A stretch of DNA of 64,000 nt from Aureimonas phyllosphaerae (GTDB taxonomy: Bacteria > Pseudomonadota > Alphaproteobacteria > Rhizobiales > Rhizobiaceae): the NCBI RefSeq assembly GCF_900113065.1, contig NZ_FOOA01000005.1, positions 1 to 64,000 on the forward strand, read 5' to 3'. Under the pieces are notes generated by a model, which had not been told where the DNA came from, ran no database searches, and saw only the letters and a program-made list of their open reading frames with translations. Shown here piece by piece: positions 24,451 to 32,739 of this stretch (position 1 is its first letter; each line of letters starts with the position of its first letter). The position numbers and the translations under genes were made by a program.

Positions 24451-26160
24451 ATGGTTCCCGAGCCTTTCGACCACCTGCCACCGGACCTTCTCGCCGGCTT
24501 CGTCGACTGCCTCTGGCGGATGGACCGCGACGGAATCGTGACCGCCGGTGGACCGATTGCGAGCCATGCCGCCGATGCGTCGGCCTGGGCCGGGCGACGT
24601 TTCGTCGAGTGCGTCGAGCCGCAGGACCGGCATCGCGCCGAGCGCCTCTGGAGCGAAGCCGTGGTCGGGCAGGGGCCGGTCGAGGGTTCGCTTCGCCTCG
24701 CGGCCGACGGCGGGCGCGACCTTTTTCGCCTCCGCTTGGTACCCGTCACGAATGGGGGCTGGCACGGCATCGGCCGGCGCGTGTCGCAGGACGACCTGCA
24801 GGCCGAGGCTCACCGCCGGCTGATCGAGACGATCGACGACGGGTTCTGCACGCTCGAACTGATCCCGGGCGCCGACGGTCAGCCGGTCGACTACCGCTTC
24901 CTGTCGGTCAATCCCGCCTTCGAGCGACAGAGCGGCCTTGCCGATGCCGCAGGGCGCACCGCGCTCGAACTCGTGCCCGAACTGCCGCAGGAGTGGCTGA
25001 AGATCTACGGACGTATCGCCCGCAGCGGCGAGGCCGAGCGATTCGAGGAGGAACAGAAATCGCCGCACCGGTTCTACGAGGTCTACGCGACCCCGTTCGA
25101 TCGGTCCGGCCTCGGCCGGATCGCCGTTCTGTTTCGCGACATCCTGCCCCGCCGAAAGGCCGAGGAACGGCTGTCCACCAGCGAGCGTCGGCTGACGACC
25201 CTCGTCCAGGGCATGCCGCAGCTCGTCTGGCGGGCCAGCGCCGCCGGCCGCTGGACCTGGGCAAGCCCGCAATGGGCGGCCTATACCGGCCAGGCGATGG
25301 TCGAGGCGAGCGGCTTCGGCTGGCTGAAGGCCGTCCATCCCGACGACCGGCAGCGCGTGGTCACCGCCTGGCGGGAGGCGGGCGCGCGCGGCGAGTTCCG
25401 AGCGGAGATCCGGATCCGCGGCGTGGAGGAGGGGGCCGAGCGCTGGTTCCAGGCGAGGGCGCTGCCGGTCCTCGACGAGCGGGGCAAGGTGGTGGAATGG
25501 ATCGGCACCTCGACCGATGTCGACGAGATGCACCAGTTGCGCGGTCGGCAGGACGTCCTTCTCGCCGAGCTCCAGCATCGGACGCGCAATCTCCTCGGCG
25601 TCGTCACCTCGGTCGCCGAGCGCACCGCGCGCAACGCCGCCTCGCTGGAGGACTTCCTCCCCCGCCTGCGCGAGCGGCTGCTGGCGCTCTCGCGCATCAA
25701 CGGGCTTCTGTCGCAGCTCGACCGCGGCCAGCGCGTCACCTTCGATTCATTGATTCGCGCCGAACTGGAGGCACGGGGGTTTCTCGACCCCGACGGCGAC
25801 GCGCGGGTGCTCCTCGACGGGCCGGACGGGGTTCGCCTTCGCTCGGCCAGTGTCCAGACCTTCGCGCTGGCGATCCACGAACTTGCCACCAACGCCGTGA
25901 AATACGGGGCCCTGTCGCAGGACGAAGGCCGGCTCGCGGTGCATTGGCGGCTCTGCGAAGCCGACAGCGGCCTGCGCCGTCTCGTTGTCGACTGGATCGA
26001 AAGCGGGCCTGAGCGCCCGGTCGCCCCACCACCTCTGCCGGGCGGCGGCTACGGCCGGGAACTGATCGAAAAGGCGCTGCCCTACCAACTGAAGGCAAGA
26101 ACCACCTACGAGATCGGGCCGGGCGGCGTGCGCTGCACGATCGACCTGCCGGTGGACTGA
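24451..26160 (+). CDS. PAS-domain HWE-family sensor histidine kinase
   Basis: A soluble kinase of about 569 residues with no membrane segment. An N-terminal PAS-like region (1-105) and a second PAS at about 110-225 (ETIDDGFCTLELIPGADG) come first. A PAS_3/PAC module follows at about 230-360 (LVQGMPQLVWRASAAGRWTW, WIGTSTDVDEM). The dimerisation/phosphoacceptor segment is LLAELQHRTRNLLGVVTSVA. The catalytic domain has the HWE-type N-box IHELATNAVKYGALS and the WxE motif in VVDWIESGP. It should phosphorylate the divergently encoded receiver. The sensed signal is unknown. The start is ATG 24451 after AAGGA; GTG 24445 is the alternative. Confidence 0.9.
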   Translation: MVPEPFDHLPPDLLAGFVDCLWRMDRDGIVTAGGPIASHAADASAWAGRRFVECVEPQDRHRAERLWSEAVVGQGPVEGSLRLAADGGRDLFRLRLVPVTNGGWHGIGRRVSQDDLQAEAHRRLIETIDDGFCTLELIPGADGQPVDYRFLSVNPAFERQSGLADAAGRTALELVPELPQEWLKIYGRIARSGEAERFEEEQKSPHRFYEVYATPFDRSGLGRIAVLFRDILPRRKAEERLSTSERRLTTLVQGMPQLVWRASAAGRWTWASPQWAAYTGQAMVEASGFGWLKAVHPDDRQRVVTAWREAGARGEFRAEIRIRGVEEGAERWFQARALPVLDERGKVVEWIGTSTDVDEMHQLRGRQDVLLAELQHRTRNLLGVVTSVAERTARNAASLEDFLPRLRERLLALSRINGLLSQLDRGQRVTFDSLIRAELEARGFLDPDGDARVLLDGPDGVRLRSASVQTFALAIHELATNAVKYGALSQDEGRLAVHWRLCEADSGLRRLVVDWIESGPERPVAPPPLPGGGYGRELIEKALPYQLKARTTYEIGPGGVRCTIDLPVD

Positions 26161-26196
26161 GCGGCCGGCGGCTTCCCTTCCGTCGCGGCTTGCGCC

Positions 26197-27906
26197 TCAG
26201 AAGCCGCTTGCGATCCGCGCATGGAGCGTGTGGACGGGTGAGCCTCGCCGCGGGGCGCTTCGCTCCGCCGCCAGCTCGAACCGGCCGATCATCTCATTCA
26301 AGGCCCCGACCTCACCCGACAGTTCGGCACAGGCGGCAGCCGATTCCTCCACCATCGCAGCATTGCGCTGGATCGAGCGATCGAGCGTTCCGACACCCGT
26401 GTTGACCTCGTCGAGCCCGTGCGCCTGGTTGCGGACGGCATCGACGATCACGCCGACATGGTCGTTCACGGCGGCGAACTTGTCGACGATGCTCTGCAGC
26501 GACACGCCGGCACGCCCCACGAGATCGACGCCCTCGGCCACCTGCTCGCGCGAGGTCGAGATCAGCGCCTTGATCTCCTTGGCGGCCTCGGCCGAGCGCT
26601 GTGCGAGCCCGCGTACCTCCTGCGCCACCACCGCGAACCCGCGTCCTGCCTCGCCGGCGCGCGCGGCCTCGACGCCCGCGTTGAGCGCGAGAAGGTTGGT
26701 CTGGAAGGCGATCTCGTCGATCACGCCGATGATCGAGCCGATCCGGTCGGAGGAGCCCTGGATCTTGCCCATCGCGTCCACCGCGACGCCGACGATGGAG
26801 CCCGACTGCTCGGCTTCGCGGCGGGTGCGGGCGACGAGTTCGCCCGCTTCCTCCGCCTTGCTGCTGGCAATCCGCATCCCCGAATTCATCTCGGACAGCG
26901 CCGCCGAGATCTCCTCCACCGCCGCGGCATCCTGTTCGGTGCGTCGGGCGAGGTCGTCGGACGCGGCGCGCAGGCCGTCGGCATTGGACTGGATCGAGGC
27001 ACCGTTGCGGGAGATCGCGAGCATCGCCGCGCCGAGCGTTTCCACCGACCCGTTGAAGCTCTGGCGGATCGGATCGAGCGCGGGCGTGAAGGGCGTCTCG
27101 ATGCGGCGATCGAGGTCGCCGCCCGCCAGCGCCGTCAACGCCTGGCCCAGCGTCCGGACGGCGCGCACACGCCCGCTGACGTCGGAGGCGAACTTCACGA
27201 TCCTCGCGACCTTGCCGTCCAGTCCAAGCACGGGGTTGTAGGAGGCCTGGATGAAGACGTCCTGCCCGTCCTTGGCCACACGGCGGAACTCGTCGGCGAT
27301 GAACTCGCCGGCGCGCAAGCGCGACCAGAACTCCGCATAGGCGGGAGAGGCCGCCTCGGCGCGATCCACGAACAGGCTGTGATGGCGGCCGACGATCTCG
27401 TCCAGCCGGTACCCGAAGGCCTTCAGGAACGACGGGTTGGCGGTGATGATCTCGCCGTCCAGCGTGAACTCGATGATGGCCTGGGAGCGGTCGAGCGCGG
27501 CGATCCGCGCAGAGCTGTCGATCTGTCGCTGCTTGGTGGCCGTGATGTCGTTGGCGAACTTGACGATCTTAACCGGCTTGCCCGCGCGGTTGAGGATCGG
27601 GTTGTAGTTGCCCCGGATGAAGACCTCGCGCCCGCCCTTGGCCAGGCGGCGGAACTCGTCGCACTCGAACTCGCCGCGGCGCAGCTTCGCCCAGAAGGCG
27701 GCGTATTCCGGCGAGGCGGCATAGGCATCCTCGACGAAGAGGCGGTGCGAGCGCCCGACGATCTCGCCTTCGGTATAGCCCATCAGGTCGCAGAAGTTGC
27801 GGTTCGCCCGCAGGATCTTGCCGTCGAGGTCGAACTCGATCATCGCCATCGACAGGTCGAGAGCCGAGAGGATTCGGTCGGCTTCCGAGGCGAACAGGCC
27901 ACTCAT
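26197..27906 (-). CDS. soluble methyl-accepting chemotaxis protein with tandem PAS domains
   Basis: A 569-residue cytoplasmic chemoreceptor with no transmembrane segment. Two PAS domains, about 12-125 and 135-247, are close copies of each other. Both carry LFV, AAFW/AEFW, DEFRR, VFI, YNP and RIVKFA landmarks (for example [15 protein letters not shown] and [15 protein letters not shown]). A HAMP-like linker follows ([20 protein letters not shown]). The signalling domain has the hairpin tip [20 protein letters not shown] and [23 protein letters not shown] domains of this type may bind haem or flavin and sense redox or oxygen; that is inference. No C-terminal pentapeptide for CheR/CheB tethering is seen. 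It stands alone, with no che genes nearby. Confidence 0.93.
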   Translation of the reverse strand: MSGLFASEADRILSALDLSMAMIEFDLDGKILRANRNFCDLMGYTEGEIVGRSHRLFVEDAYAASPEYAAFWAKLRRGEFECDEFRRLAKGGREVFIRGNYNPILNRAGKPVKIVKFANDITATKQRQIDSSARIAALDRSQAIIEFTLDGEIITANPSFLKAFGYRLDEIVGRHHSLFVDRAEAASPAYAEFWSRLRAGEFIADEFRRVAKDGQDVFIQASYNPVLGLDGKVARIVKFASDVSGRVRAVRTLGQALTALAGGDLDRRIETPFTPALDPIRQSFNGSVETLGAAMLAISRNGASIQSNADGLRAASDDLARRTEQDAAAVEEISAALSEMNSGMRIASSKAEEAGELVARTRREAEQSGSIVGVAVDAMGKIQGSSDRIGSIIGVIDEIAFQTNLLALNAGVEAARAGEAGRGFAVVAQEVRGLAQRSAEAAKEIKALISTSREQVAEGVDLVGRAGVSLQSIVDKFAAVNDHVGVIVDAVRNQAHGLDEVNTGVGTLDRSIQRNAAMVEESAAACAELSGEVGALNEMIGRFELAAERSAPRRGSPVHTLHARIASGF

Positions 27907-28114
27907 GTCAGGATCTCCCGATGACGTGGGTCGAATCCTAAACGCCGCCTCTTAAAATCGCTTAAAAATTGATAGTACGATACATGCCTTCGTACCGAAC
28001 GAAAGAATTGCTAAAAATTTCCCGATTAACTGCGTTCGGTCATGAATTATTAAGGAATATTGACTGGGCGGGGATTGACGGCAGTTTAACCTCACGAAAA
28101 GGCGAGGTGCCGTT

Positions 28115-28807
28115 ATGACAATTGCAGCCGACGAGTGGGTCAAGCCGAACCCCCTGTCCAACCCCGAAAGTCTCGAGTTCCGCTTCCGGGCGCGTCGCTT
28201 CGCGCAGGTTGCGTCCCTGATCGAGGCGGCGCTCGCGACGCGCCGCGAGATCGAGATCCTCGATCTCGGCGGAACCGAGACCTACTGGAACATCGGCGCG
28301 GAGCTTCTGGCGCGCCATGCCGGGCGGATCACCATCACACTCGTCAACAACGAGGCGGCACCGGAGCCGCAGGGCGCAATGTTCCGCAGCCACTTCGGCA
28401 ATGCGTGCGATCCCACGCTCTTCGACGGGCGGCAGTTCGATCTCGTCCACTCCAACTCGGTCATCGAGCATGTCGGCGACTGGGACGCGATGGTCGCCTT
28501 CTCCCGCACCGTCCACCGTCTCGGGTCGCGCCACTTCATCCAGACGCCGAACTACTGGTTCCCGCTCGAGCCGCATTTCCGCGTCGTCGGGTTCCAGTAC
28601 CTGCCGATCGCCCTGCGCGCGGCGCTGACGCGCCACTTCAACCTCGGCTTCTTCCCGCGCGCGCGCAGCGCCGCCGAGGCTTGGAGCAATGTCCGCGATA
28701 TCCGGCTTCTCGATGCACGCATGATGCGCACGCTCTTTCCGGGATCGCGGATCGAGATGGAACGCGTCGCCGGGCTCAACAAGTCGATCATGGCGATCCG
28801 CGACTGA
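28115..28807 (+). CDS. class I SAM-dependent methyltransferase-like protein
   Basis: A 230-residue protein. The SAM-binding motif I is IEILDLGGTETYWNIG. Motif II is around ITITLVNNEA, and the motif IV-like segment is FDLVHSNSVIEHVGDWDAMV, typical of Methyltransf_11-type proteins. The C-terminal half (FNLGFFPRARSAAEAWSNVR) is family-specific. The substrate is unknown; relatives occur in polysaccharide and lipid modification. The upstream 190 bases are unusually A+T-rich. It is flanked by the chemoreceptor (divergent) and a phospholipase D-type gene (convergent, 15-base gap). Confidence 0.8.
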   Translation: MTIAADEWVKPNPLSNPESLEFRFRARRFAQVASLIEAALATRREIEILDLGGTETYWNIGAELLARHAGRITITLVNNEAAPEPQGAMFRSHFGNACDPTLFDGRQFDLVHSNSVIEHVGDWDAMVAFSRTVHRLGSRHFIQTPNYWFPLEPHFRVVGFQYLPIALRAALTRHFNLGFFPRARSAAEAWSNVRDIRLLDARMMRTLFPGSRIEMERVAGLNKSIMAIRD

Positions 28808-28822
28808 GGCCGACAGGCGGGG

Positions 28823-30358
28823 CTAGCGCACCTTGTGCCGGTGCTGCCGGATCCGCCGCCGCAGGCGACCGATGAGATGTCGGCGCTTCGAGAGGGGCTC
28901 GAACATCTCGGCCGGGCCCTCGGGATCGAGGATCTTGTTGTCGGCGAGCCACGCCTCGACCTCGTTGAGCTCGGGCGTCTCGTAGGGGACGAGCGAGCGG
29001 CCGGGACCGCGCAGCGCCTCGATCGCCGCGATCAGGGATCCGCTCGTCGCCAACGCGCCTGACACTTGGTCGGGTCTGCGGCCGAGGTGCTCGGCGAGGA
29101 GATCGTTGCGGATGTCGACGATCGACCCCGCCGCGCCGTCCGGCGCCAGCGCGGCGTCCACCGTGACGTCGCATTCGGTGTCGAGCCGCATCGAGCGGTT
29201 GTTCATGTTGGACGAGCCGACGCGCAGGAACCGATCGTCGACGACGAGGATCTTGGCGTGGACGTAGATCGCCTCGCCGCCCTCGTTCACCGGATGGTAC
29301 ATGCGGAAACGGCCGTGACGGTCGAGCTGCCGGAGCGCCTCGACGAGGCGCGCGCGGGCCGTGTCCATCGCGATCGGCTCCAGCCACCCCTGCGCCGAGA
29401 CCGGGTTGATCACGACGATCTCGGGGCCGTCCGGCTCCTCCAGTCGGTGCGCGATCGCCTCGGCGATGCGCCGCGAGGCGAAATACTGGCTTTCGGCATA
29501 GACGATGCGGCGCGCGGCGCGGATCTGGTCGACATAGAGGTCTTCGATCTCGTGCACCGCGTCGCGATGGCTGAGTTCGGGTGCCGAGCGCGACACGGCG
29601 ATGTCGAGGTCGCGGAAGGTCGTCCACAGACCCTCGGGCCAGATCGCCGTCTCGCCCTCGATCGGCTTCGGGTCCGGCGCGCCGCCGGCGGTCAGCCAGC
29701 GCTGGCGACAGATCTCGCCGAGCCGGGCGGCAGCCGGGCCGGTCAGCGCCGTCGAGGCGTCGTGCCAGGGCTTGTAGCGGCGGCGCGTGAAGGGGCGGCG
29801 GCGCCGCTCGTCCTGGAACGCATGGGCCCGCGTGTCCCAGCGGTCGGCCGTCATGTCGATCCCGCCGCAGAAGGCGAGGGCATCGTCGATCACCACGATC
29901 TTCTGGTGGTGCGAGGAGCCGGTCGGATGGGCGCCGTCGAGCTTGGTGTGGATGCGTGGATGCGCCATCCACTTGAGGAGGGTGAAGAAGGTCGAGCCGC
30001 GCAAGAGCGTCTTCAGAGCGCCGACGTCCCAGCGAAGAAGGAAGATCTCGAGGTCCGGATTGCGCTCCACCAGCCAGAGCACGAAGTCGCCGAGCTTCTC
30101 CGGGCCTTCCGCCCCTGCCTCGTAGCCGAGCGCGATGCGGCCGTCGAAGTCCCAGCCGACCAGCATGATGCGCCGCCGCGCGGCCGTCATCGCCTGCCGG
30201 GCGAAGCGGAAATAGTCGTCGGCGTCGACGATCACCGACAGGCGGTCCGCCCGGTCGATCGCCATGCAGTTGCGCCCCGGCGCCAGGATCGTCGTCGGGG
30301 CGGCTCCGGCGGTCGCCTCTCTCACAGCATCCACGGCCGATGTTCCTTCTTCGCTCAT
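28823..30358 (-). CDS. phospholipase D-family protein
   Basis: A 511-residue protein with two HKD active-site motifs, HHQKIVVIDDALAFCGGIDM (about 149-168) and HAKILVVDDRFLRVGSSNMN (about 365-384). The first has the HxK(x)4D(x)6GG form of the phospholipase D superfamily. VGWDFDGRIAL near the N terminus is typical of PLDc-containing cardiolipin synthase-like and PLD proteins. There is no signal peptide or membrane anchor, so it is probably cytosolic or peripheral. It could be a phospholipase or a transphosphatidylase; I cannot decide. The C terminus is strongly basic (RLRRRIRQHRHKVR), which might bind membranes. It is followed by the convergent methyltransferase. Confidence 0.88.
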   Translation of the reverse strand: MSEEGTSAVDAVREATAGAAPTTILAPGRNCMAIDRADRLSVIVDADDYFRFARQAMTAARRRIMLVGWDFDGRIALGYEAGAEGPEKLGDFVLWLVERNPDLEIFLLRWDVGALKTLLRGSTFFTLLKWMAHPRIHTKLDGAHPTGSSHHQKIVVIDDALAFCGGIDMTADRWDTRAHAFQDERRRRPFTRRRYKPWHDASTALTGPAAARLGEICRQRWLTAGGAPDPKPIEGETAIWPEGLWTTFRDLDIAVSRSAPELSHRDAVHEIEDLYVDQIRAARRIVYAESQYFASRRIAEAIAHRLEEPDGPEIVVINPVSAQGWLEPIAMDTARARLVEALRQLDRHGRFRMYHPVNEGGEAIYVHAKILVVDDRFLRVGSSNMNNRSMRLDTECDVTVDAALAPDGAAGSIVDIRNDLLAEHLGRRPDQVSGALATSGSLIAAIEALRGPGRSLVPYETPELNEVEAWLADNKILDPEGPAEMFEPLSKRRHLIGRLRRRIRQHRHKVR

Positions 30359-30425
30359 GCCGCGGTGCGCGACCGCAGGTGTTCCATATCAGAGGCGGGA
30401 CGCAAAGCCATGACGGGCGCCGTCC

Positions 30426-32216
30426 TCAGCGGACTTCCCCTGCCGCCTCGCGGCGCCGGAGGTCGAGCTCCTCGCTGTAGCGACGCAGCGTGTGGCTTTC
30501 GGTCAAGAGGCCGACGACGTTGCGCGTCTTCGCCCCGTCCACCACCGCCAGTGCCTCGCTCTCCGCCCGGTCGAAGAGGCTCGCCGCCTCGCGCGCGCTC
30601 ATCTGCGGCAGGAGCACGGCGTCCTTCCAGCGCAGGAGGGTGTCGATCTTAGCCTCGAGGTCGGTCGCCTCGTCGGAATAGGCGTCGGCAACGAGCACGA
30701 TGCCGGCATAGGCGCCCGTCGCGTCCACCACGACGACGCGCTGGGCGGAGCCGAGCGGGAAGTCGCGCCGGAAGGTCTTGAGGCTGGTTCCGAGCGTCGT
30801 GGTGCGAACGTCGGTGCGCATCATGCGGCCCACCGTCAGGTTGCGGATCCAGCCGACATCGTGGGCGCTGCGGATGTTCTCGCCGCGCAGGTGGAAGCGC
30901 CAGGTGGCGAAGGAATAGCCGAAGGTCTTGCGGGCGGTCAGCGATGCGGTGACGACGGCGGCGAGCGCCAGCGCGGTGATCGGGAAGTCGCCGGTCATCT
31001 CCAGCGCCAGGAAGGTCATCGTCATCGGTCCGCCGACGATGGTGACGGCGAGCGAACTCATGCCTACGATCGCGAAGGTGACGGGCGTCAGCGCCGTATG
31101 GGGGAAGATCCACGGCGCGGCCGCCGCAAAGAGGTTGCCGAGGAGCGCGCCCATGAAGAGCGAGGCGAAGAACAGGCCCCCGCGAAAGCCGCTGCCGATG
31201 GAGACCGCCGACGCCAGCGCCTTCAGCGCCAGGATCAGCGCGAGCATCGACAGGGAGGCGGGCAGGTCGAGCTGCAGATGGAGCGCGCCGTGGCCCGACG
31301 AGAGAACCTGCGGCGTGACGAGCGCCAGCGCCCCGACGAGGAGACCGCCCGCGATGGGGCGCAGCGGCGCCGGTAGGCCGGAGCCGCGGATGCCGCGCTC
31401 GACGCTCGTCACGCCCTTCATGATGGCGATGCCGAGACCGGCGGCGAGGACCGCAAGGAGGATCGCCGGCGGATAGTCGAGCGCCGTGATCCGGCCCGGC
31501 GTGCCGACCTCGATCAGGAAGGGGGCGGCCCCCAGGAGCTGTGCGACGAACGTGCCGCAGAGCGCCGCCGCCACGACGGGAGCGAGCGTGACGACGGAGT
31601 AGGTGCCGATGATGAGCTCGAACGCGTAGAAGGCGCCGGTGAGGGGTGCGTTGAAGGCGGCGGCGATGGCGCCCGCCGCGCCGCAGCCGACCAGCATGCG
31701 CAGGTCCCCCCGCCGCATCTCGAAGGCGGTGCCGAGGCGCGAGGCGAGCCCGCCCGACATCTGCGTGTAGGCGGCCTCCAGCCCGACCGAGGCGCCGAAG
31801 CCGTTGGACACGAGGTTCTGCACCACCACGATCACGCTGTCGCGCAGCGACATGCGCCCGCCATGCAGCGCGTTGGCCTCGATCGGATCGACCAGCGGCC
31901 GCGCCTTGCGCCTGCGTGTGGCAAACAGCCAGAGGCCGAGAAGCGCACCGCCGCAGGCCGGCAGGGCCGCGTGCCAGGGAGCGGCGAGGGCCGTCATCGA
32001 GCTGAGGTGCCCGTCGTCGGCCGAAAACAGAAGCATGTGCAGCGCCTGCGCCGCCCGGCCGATCGCGGTCACCACGAGGCCGGCGATCACGCCCACCACG
32101 CAGGCGACGATCACCAGTCCGATCTCGTTGCCGCGGACCCAGGCGCGGAAGCGGCTGGGTGCCTTGACCGGAACCGTGGTCGCCGGCGTCTCCTGTGGAG
32201 CCGTGCCTCCGTCCAT
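30426..32216 (-). CDS. CLC-family chloride channel/antiporter with CBS domains
   Basis: A 596-residue membrane protein. About ten or more hydrophobic segments span roughly residues 25-430, and a cytoplasmic CBS pair follows (about 450-590: VGRMMRTDVRTTTLGTSLKT, VVDATGAYAGIVLVADAY, ALAVVDGAKTRNVVGLLTES). The gating-glutamate region appears as FGASVGLEAAYTQMSGGLAS and the late filter region as GFRGGLFFASLFMGALLGN. The classical GSGIP motif is not recognisable, GREGP is altered to a GLE form, and GxFxP reads GLFFA. This is therefore a divergent CLC clade, and channel versus H+/Cl- exchange is uncertain. It lies next to the phospholipase D gene on the same strand, 67 bases upstream. Confidence 0.88.
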   Translation of the reverse strand: MDGGTAPQETPATTVPVKAPSRFRAWVRGNEIGLVIVACVVGVIAGLVVTAIGRAAQALHMLLFSADDGHLSSMTALAAPWHAALPACGGALLGLWLFATRRRKARPLVDPIEANALHGGRMSLRDSVIVVVQNLVSNGFGASVGLEAAYTQMSGGLASRLGTAFEMRRGDLRMLVGCGAAGAIAAAFNAPLTGAFYAFELIIGTYSVVTLAPVVAAALCGTFVAQLLGAAPFLIEVGTPGRITALDYPPAILLAVLAAGLGIAIMKGVTSVERGIRGSGLPAPLRPIAGGLLVGALALVTPQVLSSGHGALHLQLDLPASLSMLALILALKALASAVSIGSGFRGGLFFASLFMGALLGNLFAAAAPWIFPHTALTPVTFAIVGMSSLAVTIVGGPMTMTFLALEMTGDFPITALALAAVVTASLTARKTFGYSFATWRFHLRGENIRSAHDVGWIRNLTVGRMMRTDVRTTTLGTSLKTFRRDFPLGSAQRVVVVDATGAYAGIVLVADAYSDEATDLEAKIDTLLRWKDAVLLPQMSAREAASLFDRAESEALAVVDGAKTRNVVGLLTESHTLRRYSEELDLRRREAAGEVR

Positions 32217-32314
32217 CGTCGCGATCGCCGCCAGTTCTCGTCAGCCCTTCGTCCGGGCTACATAGGCCACGACCGGCAAAGGGCTCGCGCCGGCGGCGAT
32301 CTTTCGTGAACCCC

Positions 32315-32423
32315 GAGCGCGTTCCGGCCGGATCGAACGGTCGTCATCGTCCTTCGGACGCGCGTTGCGCGGCGGAGCGCTTTCGCCCCGCGGCCACCAA
32401 CCAACCCGGTCGGGAAGCGTGTT
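32315..32423 (+). repeat. dispersed TIR repeat, family B copy 3 (about 109 bp)
   Basis: The left end GAGCGCGTTCCGGCCGGAT and core CGAACGGTCGTCATCGTCCT, TCGGACGCGC match copy 2. The segment GGCGGAGCGCTTTCGCCCCG is also shared. The right end read in reverse, ACACGCTTCCCGACCGG, resembles the right end of copy 2. It is shorter than copy 2 in the middle. The right end overlaps the TAA stop of fdsD. Confidence 0.82.
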
Positions 32424-32739
32424 AGCCCGCGTCCGACCCCGGCTTGGTGCCGACCGACAGGCCGCCGGCGGCTTCCAGGCGCCGGTGCGCGGCCTTGGGC
32501 GGGCGGGCACGCAGCGAGGCGAGCCCCTCCAGCGCCAGCGGGCGAAGGTCCGCGCCGCCGGCGTCGACATGGGCGAAGATCATGTCGCGCATGCGCGGCG
32601 TCCAGAAGGCCGCGACGTGGTCGGCGACGCCGAGAACGCCCGGCTCGTGCGCCTGGCTTTCGAAGAAGCGCGCCACCTGGTTGACCATGGTGACGAGCTT
32701 CTGCGTCTCGCCCTCAAGGGGTTCGGGTGCCGCGCTCAT
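32422..32739 (-). CDS. fdsD: NAD-dependent formate dehydrogenase delta subunit
   Basis: A 105-residue accessory protein. It begins MSAAPEPLEGETQKLVTMVN and contains FFESQAHEPGVLGVADHVAA, FWTPRMRDMIFAHVDAGG and DLRPLALEGLASLR, the conserved layout of FdsD. In the Fds complex it aids assembly or stability of the molybdenum enzyme. Its ATG overlaps the fdsA TGA (ATGA), so it is the last cistron of the operon. The gene normally found between fdsA and fdsD, fdhD/fdsC, is missing. The tail is poorly conserved (GTKPGSDAG), and its stop codon abuts a family B repeat. Confidence 0.9.
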   Translation of the reverse strand: MSAAPEPLEGETQKLVTMVNQVARFFESQAHEPGVLGVADHVAAFWTPRMRDMIFAHVDAGGADLRPLALEGLASLRARPPKAAHRRLEAAGGLSVGTKPGSDAG

